The notes beneath the pieces are model-generated. The model was not told the DNA's origin. It made no database searches and was given only the letters and a program-made list of their open reading frames with translations. From positions 372,001-436,000 of the forward strand of contig NZ_CP087138.1 in the NCBI RefSeq assembly GCF_021650705.1: DNA of 64,000 bases, read 5' to 3'. Both the position numbers and the translations under genes were made by a program. Positions 9,098 through 19,494 of this stretch are shown one piece after another; position 1 is the stretch's first letter, and every line of letters starts with the position of its first letter. The stretch is from Pseudomonas sp. KNUC1026 (GTDB lineage: Bacteria; Pseudomonadota; Gammaproteobacteria; Pseudomonadales; Pseudomonadaceae).

Positions 9098-10066
9098 ATG
9101 AGCTCATCGCGAACACTGCCTCCACTCAATGCCTTGCGAACTTTCGAAGCCGCTGCGCGCCTGCTCAGTTTCAAACGTGCCGCTGATGAGCTGTGTGTGA
9201 CCCAGGCAGCCGTCAGCCGGCAGGTGCAAACCCTCGAGGCCTACTACCGGTTGAAGCTGTTCGAGCGCGGCAATCGGCGTGTAGCGCTGACCCCGGAGGG
9301 CCAGAAGTTGCTGGAGGCCACCCAGCCTGCCTTCACTCTGATCGCCGCTGCTTCTCGGCAGTTGCTGCAAGCCATTGCCGAGAAGTACTTGCCGCTGTTG
9401 ACTACCAGCGCCTTTGCGCAGCGCTGGTTGCTACCGCGCCTGGGCCGGCTGCGCCAGGCGAACCCATCGCTGCACCTGCAACTGATCAGCAGCGAGGCCA
9501 ATCCCGATTACCGGGAGGGTTTCGACGCTGCGATAACGCTTGGGCTGGAGGAGCACAGTGCTTATGAGGCTACCTGGCTGTTCAGCGAGGAGGTCTTCCC
9601 CGTATGCACGCCAGCCTTTCTCGACGGCTGCCCGGCACTTTGCGACTTGCAAGGCCTGGCCCATGTGCCATTGCTGGACCTGAGCGCCCGCCATTGGCAG
9701 CCCAGGCTCTGGGCACCAGTGGATTGGGCGTATTGGTTTCGGCATTTCGGCTTACCGCCGGCAGCTGCCAGGCAGGCTATGAGCTTCAGCCACTTTTCTC
9801 TGCAGATGGACGCAGTCATGCAGGGGGAGGGCGTCGGCCTGGCTTGGCGGCATCTGGTGCAGCCCCAGGTTGACCGCGGCGAGCTGGTCATGCCGTTGCC
9901 TCATACGCTGCACTTGCCGGAGCGCAGACACTATTTCGTCAGCCGTATCGGTGCCGATTCACAGCGCGAGATCGAATGGATGCGGCAGTGGTTGTTGGAT
10001 GAAACCCTTGCCTTGCGGGGGACCGGTAAACAGGCGCATGCACCTCGGTTGCCGCTTGTACAGTGA
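9098..10066 (+). CDS. LysR-family regulator of the GcvA subgroup
   Basis: The 322-aa protein opens with LPPLNALRTFEAAARLLSFK and the helix-turn-helix ADELCVTQAAVSRQVQTLE, the typical start of GcvA/AmpR-like LysR proteins. A substrate-binding domain follows (about 95-300). It is divergent from the two SDR genes, with the shared promoter region at 8945-9097, so those genes are the likely targets. The tail after about residue 300 is longer than usual and not conserved-looking (TGKQAHAPRLPLVQ). The inducer is unknown. Confidence 0.88.
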   Translation: MSSSRTLPPLNALRTFEAAARLLSFKRAADELCVTQAAVSRQVQTLEAYYRLKLFERGNRRVALTPEGQKLLEATQPAFTLIAAASRQLLQAIAEKYLPLLTTSAFAQRWLLPRLGRLRQANPSLHLQLISSEANPDYREGFDAAITLGLEEHSAYEATWLFSEEVFPVCTPAFLDGCPALCDLQGLAHVPLLDLSARHWQPRLWAPVDWAYWFRHFGLPPAAARQAMSFSHFSLQMDAVMQGEGVGLAWRHLVQPQVDRGELVMPLPHTLHLPERRHYFVSRIGADSQREIEWMRQWLLDETLALRGTGKQAHAPRLPLVQ

Positions 10067-10183
10067 ACTCGACCGCTAATCCTTCACGCGCAAGAAACTC
10101 GGAATAATTTTGTAACAACTGGATCGCGCCGCAGGTCGTAACCAGTGAAAGGACTTCCCCTTCACTGCCAAAGGCCTTCAAAA

Positions 10184-11112
10184 ATGACAACTCCCGTGCA
10201 AACCCTCGGCCCTGACCGGGCCAACCAATCCGGTGTTTCCTGGGCGGCGATCTTCGCCGGTGCCGCTGCTGCCGCCGCCCTTTCGATGATCCTGCTGCTG
10301 CTTGGGACCGGCCTGGGCTTCGCTGCCAGCTCGCCGTGGGCTGACGAAGGCGCTTCGGCCAAGACCTTGGCGATTTCGACCATCGTGTGGCTGCTAGTGA
10401 CGCAAATTCTGGCTTCAGGCCTGGGCGGTTATCTCGCCGGCCGGTTGCGGGTCAAATGGGCCAGCTTGCACGGGGATGAGGTGTATTTCCGCGACACCAG
10501 CCATGGTTTCCTGGCATGGGCAGTGGCAACCCTGGTGACCGCAGCACTGGTCGCCAGCACCGTTGGCGGCGCTGCCAGCAGCGTGGCTCAGGCGGGTGGG
10601 CAAGCGGCAGGGGCGGTGGTTTCTGCCGGGGGTGCTTCGATTGCTGGCGCCGCTGCCAGCGGCCAGGGTGACAACGGCTACTTCGTCGACAAGCTGCTGC
10701 GCAGCGCCGACCCTGCACAAGCCAACCAGACCGATGCCCAGGGCGCTACCAGCCGCATCCTGAACAAGGCGCTGGCCGGTGACGGGCAACTGAACGCGGA
10801 TGATCGCACTTACCTGGCCAAGTTCGTCGCACAACGCACCAGCCTGAGCCAGCAAGAAGCCGAACAACGCGTGGACCAGGTCTATGCCGAGGCTCGCAAA
10901 GCTGCGCAAGACGCCAAGGTTGCTGCTCAGCAAGCCGCCGACAAGGCCGCCAAAGTCGCTGCCTACACCGCGCTGTGGACCTTCGTCGCCCTGCTGTGCG
11001 GTGCATTTTCGCAAGCTTCGCTGCGCTGTTCGGTGGCCGCCAGCGCGACCGCGCGGTATGGCTGGATGAACCTTATGCAGGCACTGTTCGCGAAGGCGTC
11101 AGTGTTCGTTGA
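10184..11112 (+). CDS. Hypothetical inner-membrane protein with Ala/Gly-rich loop, one frameshift near C-terminus
   Basis: The start at the ATG at 10184 follows AAAGG. The protein shows a hydrophobic helix (WAAIFAGAAAAAALSMILLL), a second (ISTIVWLLVTQILASGLGGYLAGRL), a third (WAVATLVTAALVASTVGG), an Ala/Gly-rich segment, a charged helix (about 215-265), and a last membrane helix (YTALWTFVALLCGAFF). Near 11006-11010 one base is missing. Inserting it changes the tail to FASFAALFGGRQRDRAVWLD and a stop at 11112, a far better match to a membrane-proximal arginine-rich tail than the uncorrected frame, which runs to 11131. The function is unknown; the coiled segment and multiple helices suggest an envelope protein. 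Confidence 0.7.
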
Positions 11113-11158
11113 TCCGATTCGGTCTTATTGATCCGGCATTGCCGGAAGGGAGAAAGTT

Positions 11159-11233
11159 ATGCGTTCGCTTCTGCTGTGGTTCCTTGGAGTACCGATCCCT
11201 GTGATCATCCTGATCGCGATCTTCATGCACTGA
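11159..11233 (+). CDS. Very small single-pass membrane protein, 24 aa
   Basis: The ATG at 11159 is preceded by GGGAGA about 5 bases upstream, and 24 codons follow before TGA. The product is one hydrophobic helix (LLLWFLGVPIPVIILIAIF) with a basic N terminus and a His tail, so it would insert as a single-pass small membrane protein. It follows the corrected end of the membrane-protein gene by 46 bases and may be co-transcribed. No family is recognised. The ribosome site and the clean hydrophobic pattern support it; its shortness limits confidence. Confidence 0.5.
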   Translation: MRSLLLWFLGVPIPVIILIAIFMH

Positions 11234-11296
11234 TGCAATATCGACAGTGGGCCGCGTAGGCCCACTGTTCGTTTCAGGCTGGAGCTAGATGCGCCG

Positions 11297-12007
11297 TCAA
11301 AAGCGCTCCTTCGCCGAGACATAGCGCCATTGCCCGGCCGGCAGCTTGCCCATCGGCACACCGCCCAGCCGAATTCGGCGCATCGAGACCACCTCAAGCC
11401 CCACCGCCGCACACAGCACGGCGATCACACCAGGCTCAGGCGCCTTCAATGCAATGCGAAGGTGCGTTTCGTTCTGCCAGCTGCACTTGGCCTTTGGCAG
11501 TTCTCGGCCCTTGTGCATGGCCCCGCGTTTCAAACGGTCCAGCCCGCCTTCGCGTAGCGTGCCGCTGACCTGCACGACGTACTCCTGCTCCAGCTTGGCG
11601 AATTCCACCGTGAGTTTGCGCGCTGTGCGCCAGTCCTGGCTGAACACCTGCAACCCACTGGCCCCGGCTTGCAGCGGCGCCAGGCACTTCAAATTGCGAA
11701 AGTGCCCCTTGAGCACACGCTTGCCGGTGTCGAACGTTTCGGCCTGGTTCTGGGGTGTGATCGACGCAAGCGCGCTTGCCTCATCCAGGCCCGGTGCCTG
11801 GTTCAACACCAGCGTGATGGGCTCGGGTGCTTCGGCCCTGGCATCGGGAAGCAGTTGCACCTGTTGGCCGGCCACCTGGAACTGAGGCGTGTCGACCACT
11901 TCGCCATCGACGGTAACCCAGCCGCCTTCGATATAAAGCTCGGCCTCGCGGCGCGAGCACCCAAGCAGTTCGATAAGGCGGCGGGAAAGGCGTTGGGGTT
12001 CGGACAT
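11297..12007 (-). CDS. RsuA/RluF-like rRNA pseudouridine synthase homologue lacking the catalytic Asp
   Basis: The 236-aa protein has an N-terminal S4 RNA-binding domain (RLSRRLIELLGCSRREAELYI, VTVDGEVV) and a pseudouridine-synthase fold, with LEQEYVVQVSG in the position of the family EKxYxVxVxG and the closing VGLEVVSMRRIRLGGV. The catalytic motif normally reads GRLDxxTxGLL. Here it reads APLQAGASGLQ (residues 110-120), with Gln113 where the nucleophilic Asp should be. The gene is intact and well formed, so this is not obviously a sequence error. It may bind RNA without isomerising uridine, or use another residue. It is the last gene of a minus-strand run with DUF1289 and two others. Confidence 0.8.
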   Translation of the reverse strand: MSEPQRLSRRLIELLGCSRREAELYIEGGWVTVDGEVVDTPQFQVAGQQVQLLPDARAEAPEPITLVLNQAPGLDEASALASITPQNQAETFDTGKRVLKGHFRNLKCLAPLQAGASGLQVFSQDWRTARKLTVEFAKLEQEYVVQVSGTLREGGLDRLKRGAMHKGRELPKAKCSWQNETHLRIALKAPEPGVIAVLCAAVGLEVVSMRRIRLGGVPMGKLPAGQWRYVSAKERF

Positions 12008-12042
12008 GGCGAAGGGCTCTGAAAAGCGTGCAGTGTAACGGC

Positions 12043-12239
12043 CTAGTCTTTTTCTTCTTCTTGTTCTTTTTCCTGAGGCTCTTGAGCCGGGCGGCGGCCT
12101 TTTCGACCGTTTCCATTTTTTCGGGGCGCTTCATGCTTTTCCATTTGCGGATTTCATCGCGCGAGCGGCCGCAGCTGGTGCACATCTCGCTGTTGAGTTT
12201 GCATTCGGAAATGCACGGGTTTTCCACGTCTTTAGCCAT
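12043..12239 (-). CDS. DUF1289 small Cys-containing protein, one frameshift at its end
   Basis: The translation from the ATG at 12239 begins MAKDVENPCISECKLNSEMC and contains CTSCGRSRDEIRKW, the conserved DUF1289 block: four cysteines in a C-x3-C, C-x2-C-like arrangement, suggestive of metal binding. A lysine-rich tail follows. As given, the frame does not stop there and would run on to 11781, deep into the next gene. One base added in the poly-T/C tract at about 12054/12055 gives the short ending KEKD and a TAG at 12043-12045, the normal size (about 65 aa). Role unknown. The start overlaps the preceding gene by 8 bases. Confidence 0.8.
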
Positions 12240-12591
12240 GTTGGCCCCTGGTGCTTAGCCGCGCGGCCCAGTCGCCGCCGTGTTGGGCGGTGCAGCGCTG
12301 TTCTGAGTCCAGCCTTACGTGGGCGCAGATATCGCTGACAGCTATGCCTGCTTCATCGAAGGCTGCGAGGGTGAGCGCATGTAAACGCGACAACTCGGCT
12401 GCCTGGCGCTGGGGCTCGGTGGCGAACACCCAGGTCACGATGAGGCTGGCGGGGAAGTGTTGGTAATCGACGCGGTGGGTGAGCCACTGAAAGCCGACGA
12501 TTTCCGCCAAGGCCTGATCGCAGGCTGCGGTCAGTGCGCGGGTGAGCGCTCTATCCGTCAACGCCTGCTGGCGTTTGGGTGAGCCTTTCAT
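12232..12591 (-). CDS. Conserved-looking hypothetical protein, 119 aa
   Basis: The ATG at 12591 overlaps the stop of the metal-sensor gene by four bases (ATGA), and the gene's own end overlaps DUF1289 by 8 bases, so it sits inside a tightly coupled operon. The translation has no signal peptide or membrane segment. It has a central IVGFQWLTHRVDYQHFPASL stretch and a helical second half. Some databases call similar Pseudomonas proteins Fis-family regulators, but I see no convincing Fis helix-turn-helix here, so the role is left open. The operon position supports it being real. Confidence 0.7.
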   Translation of the reverse strand: MKGSPKRQQALTDRALTRALTAACDQALAEIVGFQWLTHRVDYQHFPASLIVTWVFATEPQRQAAELSRLHALTLAAFDEAGIAVSDICAHVRLDSEQRCTAQHGGDWAARLSTRGQHG

Positions 12592-12863
12592 TTGTTGTAA
12601 CGGCGAATGGCTTGAAGGAGCTCTTCGACGCCTTCGGCCCGCGCCTGGTCAGTCAGCCCGGCCTTGGCCACGTGCTCGCGTGCATGTGCTTCGACGATTT
12701 CGTCAAGCAAGCCGTTGATCGCGCCCCTTGTGGCGGCCACGAGATGCAGCGTGGTGCCACATTCAGCCTCGCTTTCCAGCGCACGCTCGATCGCTTGCAC
12801 CTGGCCGGCGATACGTTTGACGCGTTTGAGCAGGTCGCTTTTACCTGCGTGGGTGTGAGACAT
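12588..12863 (-). CDS. CsoR/RcnR/FrmR-family metal or formaldehyde sensor repressor
   Basis: The 91-aa protein starts at the ATG at 12863 (MSHTHAGKSDLLKRVKRIAG); a longer in-frame start at 12992 is not family-like. It has the all-helical four-helix repressor signature RVKRIAGQVQAIERALE and CGTTLHLVAATRGAINGL. The metal positions are His3, Cys35, His60 and His64, with Glu34 and Glu63. This is the ligand set known for the Ni/Co sensor RcnR. FrmR-type formaldehyde sensors share Cys35 and His60, so that role is also possible. No efflux pump or formaldehyde dehydrogenase is adjacent. It is the first gene of the 12863-11297 operon. Confidence 0.85.
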   Translation of the reverse strand: MSHTHAGKSDLLKRVKRIAGQVQAIERALESEAECGTTLHLVAATRGAINGLLDEIVEAHAREHVAKAGLTDQARAEGVEELLQAIRRYNK

Positions 12864-12927
12864 GGGATACCCCCCTGGGTTATGGAGGGTATGGTGCCGG
12901 TGAGCAAGGGATGCAGGCAAGGGCCGC

Positions 12928-13104
12928 TCAGCCTTTCTCTTCGCGGTCCTGCACAAACAAAGCAGTGGCTTTGCGCGCTGCCTCTTCCTCATCTTCGAAG
13001 TAGCTCAGCGAGCCGTCATCGGACTCGACACGAAACACCTGGGGCAGGTGCTGGTACTCAGCGGGTCGCTCGTCGCCTTCCAGTTTCTTGACTCGGGTGG
13101 CCAT
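12928..13104 (-). CDS. Small acidic hypothetical protein, 58 aa
   Basis: The ATG at 13104 opens a 58-codon frame beginning MATRVKKLEGDERPAEYQH and ending in VQDREEKG. The middle (VFRVESDDGSLSYFEDEEEAARKATALF) has the feel of a small alpha/beta domain and is strongly acidic. There is no signal peptide. It is the next minus-strand gene upstream of the sensor repressor, with 64 bases between. No family is recognised. Codon use looks like the rest of the genome, and the frame fills the gap between two solid genes. Confidence 0.55.
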   Translation of the reverse strand: MATRVKKLEGDERPAEYQHLPQVFRVESDDGSLSYFEDEEEAARKATALFVQDREEKG

Positions 13105-13188
13105 GGCCGTTCGCTCCGCAGTGTGGGTACAGGCAGTGGACCGCGGGGGGAGGGAAAGGGTCTGTTGGGCTTGAATTTGCAGGCGGCA

Positions 13189-14550
13189 TCAGACTTTCCA
13201 AGATCTTATGATTTGCTCGCTATCATTCATGGAGTAGAGCCACTCGTTATTAACCTTCGTTTTGTTGAAAAGCTTCAGCTCTACTAATCCATTGAGTACG
13301 GCAGCCGCAGTGTTGTAAGCGCATCCGAGGTTTTCTTTTACGTTTGTGATGGTGAAAAACTGAGCCTTTTCGGTTTTTGCGACGTTGAAGACGATCCTTT
13401 GCTTCTCGGACAGTTTTTTATACAGGCCTGACTCATATAAAAAAGCGTTGAACTGATCGACGTCTCTCAGCGTTTCTTCATATGCTTTTCTGAATTGCTT
13501 GATTGTTCTGGCAACCACTCGGGCCTGATAATCGATGAAATAGGTCAGGTCCATGCCATCGGTTTCAGTATACAGATAGCTTTTTCCGTATTGAATTCTC
13601 GCCAGTTTCAACAACGTGCTGATCGGGATGTACCGGAACCCGCCAAACCCGTTTCTGAACATGTACCAATAGAACAAGGCCCTTGCAACCCTGCCGTTGC
13701 CATCATGAAATGCATGCTCGTAGCCCATGCAGAAATGCAGGATGATCGCTGTGACCAAAGGGTGCATGTAATTTTTATTGGAGACGTCGGCGTGGTGCTT
13801 GTTCGCCCATTCAACAATCTCCTGCAGCCGCTTTTTGAGATCCTTGGCAGGTGGCGGTTGGTGAACGATCTCGCCATCACCATCCTCGATCACCACGTCA
13901 TCAGTCTTGCGAAAGTTGCCTGGCCGATAACGCTCGTCGTCAATGCCTTCCACGCCAATCTGATGCAGTTCGCAAATAAGGTCGAGGCTGAGTTCTCTGT
14001 CACGTGCCTCCCAGGCAAACTTCATCATCCTGAAGTTTCCAAGGATCATTTTCTCATCCATCGTCCTTGGCCCCCGGGCTCTTTTGAGCAGGTCCTTGGC
14101 CGCCTTGGTCGTGGTGGCCGCGCCCTCGAGCTGGCTACTGCTGATGGCTTCATCTTCGATCAAGTCGTTCAGCAAATAATGCACGTGCTTTCGCTCACCG
14201 ATCCGGCTGCACATCCATTCAAGTGCGGCGGTGGTTGTGTGCTGGTCGCACATCGAAATCGCCATATGCATTGCGGGTGTATGCATGAACTTGCAAAGCG
14301 CGGGAGGGGAGCCTATGGGCAGCGCCGGAGTCAGCTGTTTATCCCGAGATTCCCTGACGAGCGACCATGCCAAGTCAGCATCTAGATCCGGGCCCACCCT
14401 GAAACGAAACTTATCGTATGGCAGGTAACGGCCTTTTGAATCCAGGGGGTGGCTGAAGGCCATATATTTAGCGAACTCCTCACGCGGCTTCTCGAAGAGC
14501 TTAGTGAAGGGGAGCAGGGGTTGGGGAGGGGGTGACTTGATCGCTGCCAT
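13189..14550 (-). CDS. Fic-domain protein (AMPylator family) with N-terminal inhibitory helix
   Basis: The 453-aa protein has the Fic core HAFHDGNGRVAR (residues 279-290); it departs from the textbook HPFxxGNGR only by Ala for Pro, and the catalytic His279 and the phosphate-binding GNGR are intact. A class-II-type inhibitory motif SSSQLEG (about 137-143, matching S/TxxxEG) lies before the Fic domain, so the enzyme is probably held inactive by its own alpha-inh helix. A winged-helix-like tail (about 390-450) closes the protein. Fic enzymes transfer AMP or other nucleotide parts to proteins. Codon use is more AT-rich than its neighbours, and it stands beside a tRNA-Leu gene, suggesting acquisition. 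The target is unknown. Confidence 0.88.
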   Translation of the reverse strand: MAAIKSPPPQPLLPFTKLFEKPREEFAKYMAFSHPLDSKGRYLPYDKFRFRVGPDLDADLAWSLVRESRDKQLTPALPIGSPPALCKFMHTPAMHMAISMCDQHTTTAALEWMCSRIGERKHVHYLLNDLIEDEAISSSQLEGAATTTKAAKDLLKRARGPRTMDEKMILGNFRMMKFAWEARDRELSLDLICELHQIGVEGIDDERYRPGNFRKTDDVVIEDGDGEIVHQPPPAKDLKKRLQEIVEWANKHHADVSNKNYMHPLVTAIILHFCMGYEHAFHDGNGRVARALFYWYMFRNGFGGFRYIPISTLLKLARIQYGKSYLYTETDGMDLTYFIDYQARVVARTIKQFRKAYEETLRDVDQFNAFLYESGLYKKLSEKQRIVFNVAKTEKAQFFTITNVKENLGCAYNTAAAVLNGLVELKLFNKTKVNNEWLYSMNDSEQIIRSWKV

Positions 14551-14744
14551 TTCAAAAACCTCTCGGATTGAAATGGAGCATAGGTCAGTGCATGTCGAAA
14601 ATCCATGAGATTGAGATGAAAACCATCTGCCTCAGAGGCGCGCAACAAGTCATCCAGTCGCCTGGGGCGTACCTACCAGAAGAGGAGGCGACCAGGGCAT
14701 CAGGCTCAAGGGCTTTCCCCTACCAGTTGATGATGCCTCTAAAG

Positions 14745-14781
14745 CGCAAAAAACCCGTAGATCAATGATCTACGGGTTTGG
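14745..14781 (-). terminator. Rho-independent terminator of tRNA-Leu
   Basis: A perfect 13-bp inverted repeat (14751-14763 with 14767-14779) with a 3-base loop is followed, reading the minus strand, by six Ts (complement of 14745-14750). It sits immediately downstream of the tRNA-Leu gene. Confidence 0.85.
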
Positions 14782-14784
14782 TTT

Positions 14785-14868
14785 TGGTGCCCCGGGGAGA
14801 CTCGAACTCCCACTCCTTTCGAAAACGGATTTTGAATCCGCCGCGTCTACCGATTCCGCCACCGGGGC
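14785..14868 (-). tRNA. tRNA-Leu (anticodon CAA)
   Basis: The minus-strand sequence folds as a class II tRNA. The acceptor strands GCCCCGG and CCGGGGC pair fully, the CCA end is encoded, and the T-loop contains GTTCGAGTC. The anticodon stem GCGGA/TCCGT closes the 7-base loop TTCAAAA, giving anticodon CAA, which reads UUG leucine codons. A long variable arm follows, as expected for leucine. The gene ends beside a strong terminator. The divergent queA promoter lies on the other side. Confidence 0.95.
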
Positions 14869-14977
14869 AATGGCGGCGAAGTATAGAGACCTGCCGCTGG
14901 TCGGTCAATCAGCTTTCATGGTCAATGCGCTGATTTTCCGCTAGAATTTCGCGCCCTGTCGCCCCCTGAAGCTCACC

Positions 14978-17170
<2,193 letters not shown>

Positions 17171-17205
17171 TCCTTTCTATTAATAATTAGCAACTGGAGC
17201 GCTAA

Positions 17206-17550
17206 ATGAGCTTGCTGAGCTTTCTGATCCCCACCGCGCAAGCGGCTGATGCCGCTGCGCCCGCAAGCCCTCTGGGTGGCGGTTTCGAGTGGATTTTCCT
17301 GGTCGGCTTTCTGGTCATCTTCTACTTCATGATCTGGCGCCCGCAGGCCAAGCGTGCCAAGGAGCAGAAGAGCCTGCTCGGTGGCCTGGCCAAGGGTGAT
17401 GAAGTGGTCACCACTGGCGGCATCGCCGGCAAGATCACCAAGGTCACCGATGATTTCATCGTGGTCGAAGTTTCCGACAACGTCGAGCTCAAGTTCCAGA
17501 AGGGCGCCGTAGCGGCGACCCTGCCAAAGGGCACGCTCAAAGCGATCTGA
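17206..17550 (+). CDS. yajC: Sec translocon accessory subunit YajC
   Basis: This 114-aa protein has a short N-terminal segment, one membrane helix (WIFLVGFLVIFYFMIWRPQ, about 29-48) and a cytoplasmic domain with RPQAKRAKEQKSLLGGLAKG, the YajC signature. It binds SecDF and YidC at the SecYEG translocon in the inner membrane. The ATG at 17206 is preceded by GGAG. secD follows after 62 bases. Confidence 0.97.
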   Translation: MSLLSFLIPTAQAADAAAPASPLGGGFEWIFLVGFLVIFYFMIWRPQAKRAKEQKSLLGGLAKGDEVVTTGGIAGKITKVTDDFIVVEVSDNVELKFQKGAVAATLPKGTLKAI

Positions 17551-17612
17551 ACGGCGGTTTTCTTCTTTATACGTCAGGGCGCGCAACGCGCCTTGCGTCT
17601 TGAACGGGCGGC

Positions 17613-19484
17613 GTGATGCTGAACAAATACCCTCTGTGGAAATACATTCTGATCGTGGCGGTGCTCGCGGTCGGTTTTATCTATTCCGCACCCAACCTCT
17701 ACCCAGATGACCCAGCCATCCAGCTCACCGGTGCCAGCAGTGCGCTGCAGGTGAACCAGGCGGATCTGGACAAGGCTACCAAAGCGCTCACCGACGCCGG
17801 CATTGCGGTCAAGGCCTCCTCGCTCGCCCAAGGTGGCAAGGGCGGCCTGCTGCGCCTGAACAACAAGGAAGACCAGCTTCCTGCCAAGGATGTGGTGCGC
17901 AATGTCCTGGGCGATGACTACGTCGTGGCTCTGAACCTGGCCCCCACCACCCCGCAGTGGTTGCGCTCGCTGGGTGCTCACCCGATGAAGCTGGGCCTGG
18001 ACCTGTCCGGTGGCGTGCACTTCCTGCTGGAAGTGGACATGGACAAAGCCGTTGATGCCCGCCTGAAGATCTACGAAGGCGAAGTCAAAACCCTGCTGCG
18101 CAAGGAACAGGTGCGCTACCGCAGCCTGCCGCAGGACGGAAATGCGATTCAATTGGGCTTCAGCGATGATGCTTCGCGTGACAAGGCGCAAAGCCTGATC
18201 CGCAAGGCGTTCACCGACTTCGAGATCACCCCCGGCAGCCGCGGCGAGCTGTCGGTGCTGCGTATGGGCCTGACCCAGGCCAAGCTTGCGGAAATCCGCG
18301 AATATTCGATCAAGCAGAACCTCACCACCGTGCGCAACCGCGTCAACGAGCTGGGCGTTGCCGAGCCGCTGGTCCAGCGCCAGGGCGCCAACCGCATCGT
18401 GGTCGAGCTGCCGGGCGTGCAGGACACCGCCGAAGCCAAGCGCATCCTCGGCAAAACAGCCAACCTCGAGTTCCGCCTGGGCGCAGGCCCGGAAGACACC
18501 CGTGCCAGCACCGAGACCTTCGAGTTCCGCGACGGCAGCCGCGCTCCGGCAGCTGTAGAGCGCAACCTGATCATCACCGGCGACCAGGTGACCGATGCGC
18601 AGGCCAGCTACGACGAGCACGGCCGCCCGCAAGTGAACATCAAGCTCGACGGCCATGGCGGCGACCTGATGAACCGCTCCACCCGCAGCAATGTGGGCCG
18701 CAGCATGGCGGTGATCTTCATCGAGCAGAAGCCGACCACCAAGACCGTGCGCCAGACCGTCGACGGCGTCGAGAAGGACGTGACCGTCCCGACGTTCACC
18801 GAAGACAAGAAGATCATCAGCCTGGCGACCATCCAGTCGCCACTGGGCAACCAGTTCCGCATCACCGGCCTGAACGGCCAGGGTGAATCCTCGGAGCTGG
18901 CCCTGCTGCTGCGTGCCGGTGGCCTCGCGGCGCCGATGTACTTCGCCGAAGAGCGCACCATCGGCCCGAGCCTGGGCGCCGACAACATCACCAAGGGTGT
19001 CGACGCATCGCTCTGGGGCATGCTTTTCGTGTCGCTGTTCATCATCGCGATCTACCGCTTCTTCGGCGTGATCGCGACCGTAGCACTGGCCTTCAACATG
19101 GTGGTGCTGCTGGCGCTGATGTCGATCCTGGGCGCTACCCTCACCTTGCCGGGTATTGCCGGTATCGTGCTGACCATGGGCATGGCGGTGGACGCCAACG
19201 TGCTGATCTTCTCGCGGATCCGCGAAGAGATCGCTGCCGGCATGGCCGTGCAGCGCGCCATCCATGAAGGCTTCAACCGCGCCTACACCGCGATCATCGA
19301 CGCCAACCTCACCAGCCTGCTGGTGGGCGGCATCCTCTTCGCCATGGGCACGGGCCCTGTGAAGGGCTTCGCGGTCACCATGTCGCTCGGTATCTTCACC
19401 TCGATGTTTACGGCCATCATGGTGACCCGCGCGTTCGTCAACCTGATCTACGGCGGCCGTGACGTCAAGAAGCTGTGGATCTAA
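17613..19484 (+). CDS. secD: Protein translocase subunit SecD
   Basis: The 623-aa protein has a first membrane helix (residues about 8-27), a large periplasmic part with the GLDLSGGVHFLLEVDM motif and P1 domain, and five C-terminal membrane helices containing GIVLTMGMAVDANVLIFSRIREE, the proton-channel region. SecD with SecF uses the proton gradient to pull exported proteins through SecYEG. The length matches the Pseudomonas protein. secF begins ten bases downstream. Confidence 0.97.
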   Translation: MMLNKYPLWKYILIVAVLAVGFIYSAPNLYPDDPAIQLTGASSALQVNQADLDKATKALTDAGIAVKASSLAQGGKGGLLRLNNKEDQLPAKDVVRNVLGDDYVVALNLAPTTPQWLRSLGAHPMKLGLDLSGGVHFLLEVDMDKAVDARLKIYEGEVKTLLRKEQVRYRSLPQDGNAIQLGFSDDASRDKAQSLIRKAFTDFEITPGSRGELSVLRMGLTQAKLAEIREYSIKQNLTTVRNRVNELGVAEPLVQRQGANRIVVELPGVQDTAEAKRILGKTANLEFRLGAGPEDTRASTETFEFRDGSRAPAAVERNLIITGDQVTDAQASYDEHGRPQVNIKLDGHGGDLMNRSTRSNVGRSMAVIFIEQKPTTKTVRQTVDGVEKDVTVPTFTEDKKIISLATIQSPLGNQFRITGLNGQGESSELALLLRAGGLAAPMYFAEERTIGPSLGADNITKGVDASLWGMLFVSLFIIAIYRFFGVIATVALAFNMVVLLALMSILGATLTLPGIAGIVLTMGMAVDANVLIFSRIREEIAAGMAVQRAIHEGFNRAYTAIIDANLTSLLVGGILFAMGTGPVKGFAVTMSLGIFTSMFTAIMVTRAFVNLIYGGRDVKKLWI

Positions 19485-19494
19485 GGGGCTCGCG

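Noticed and set aside
11781..12042. Long C-terminal extension of the DUF1289 gene into the next gene
   Set aside because: The extension only exists because of a frame slip in a poly-T/C tract; a one-base repair gives a normal stop at 12043.
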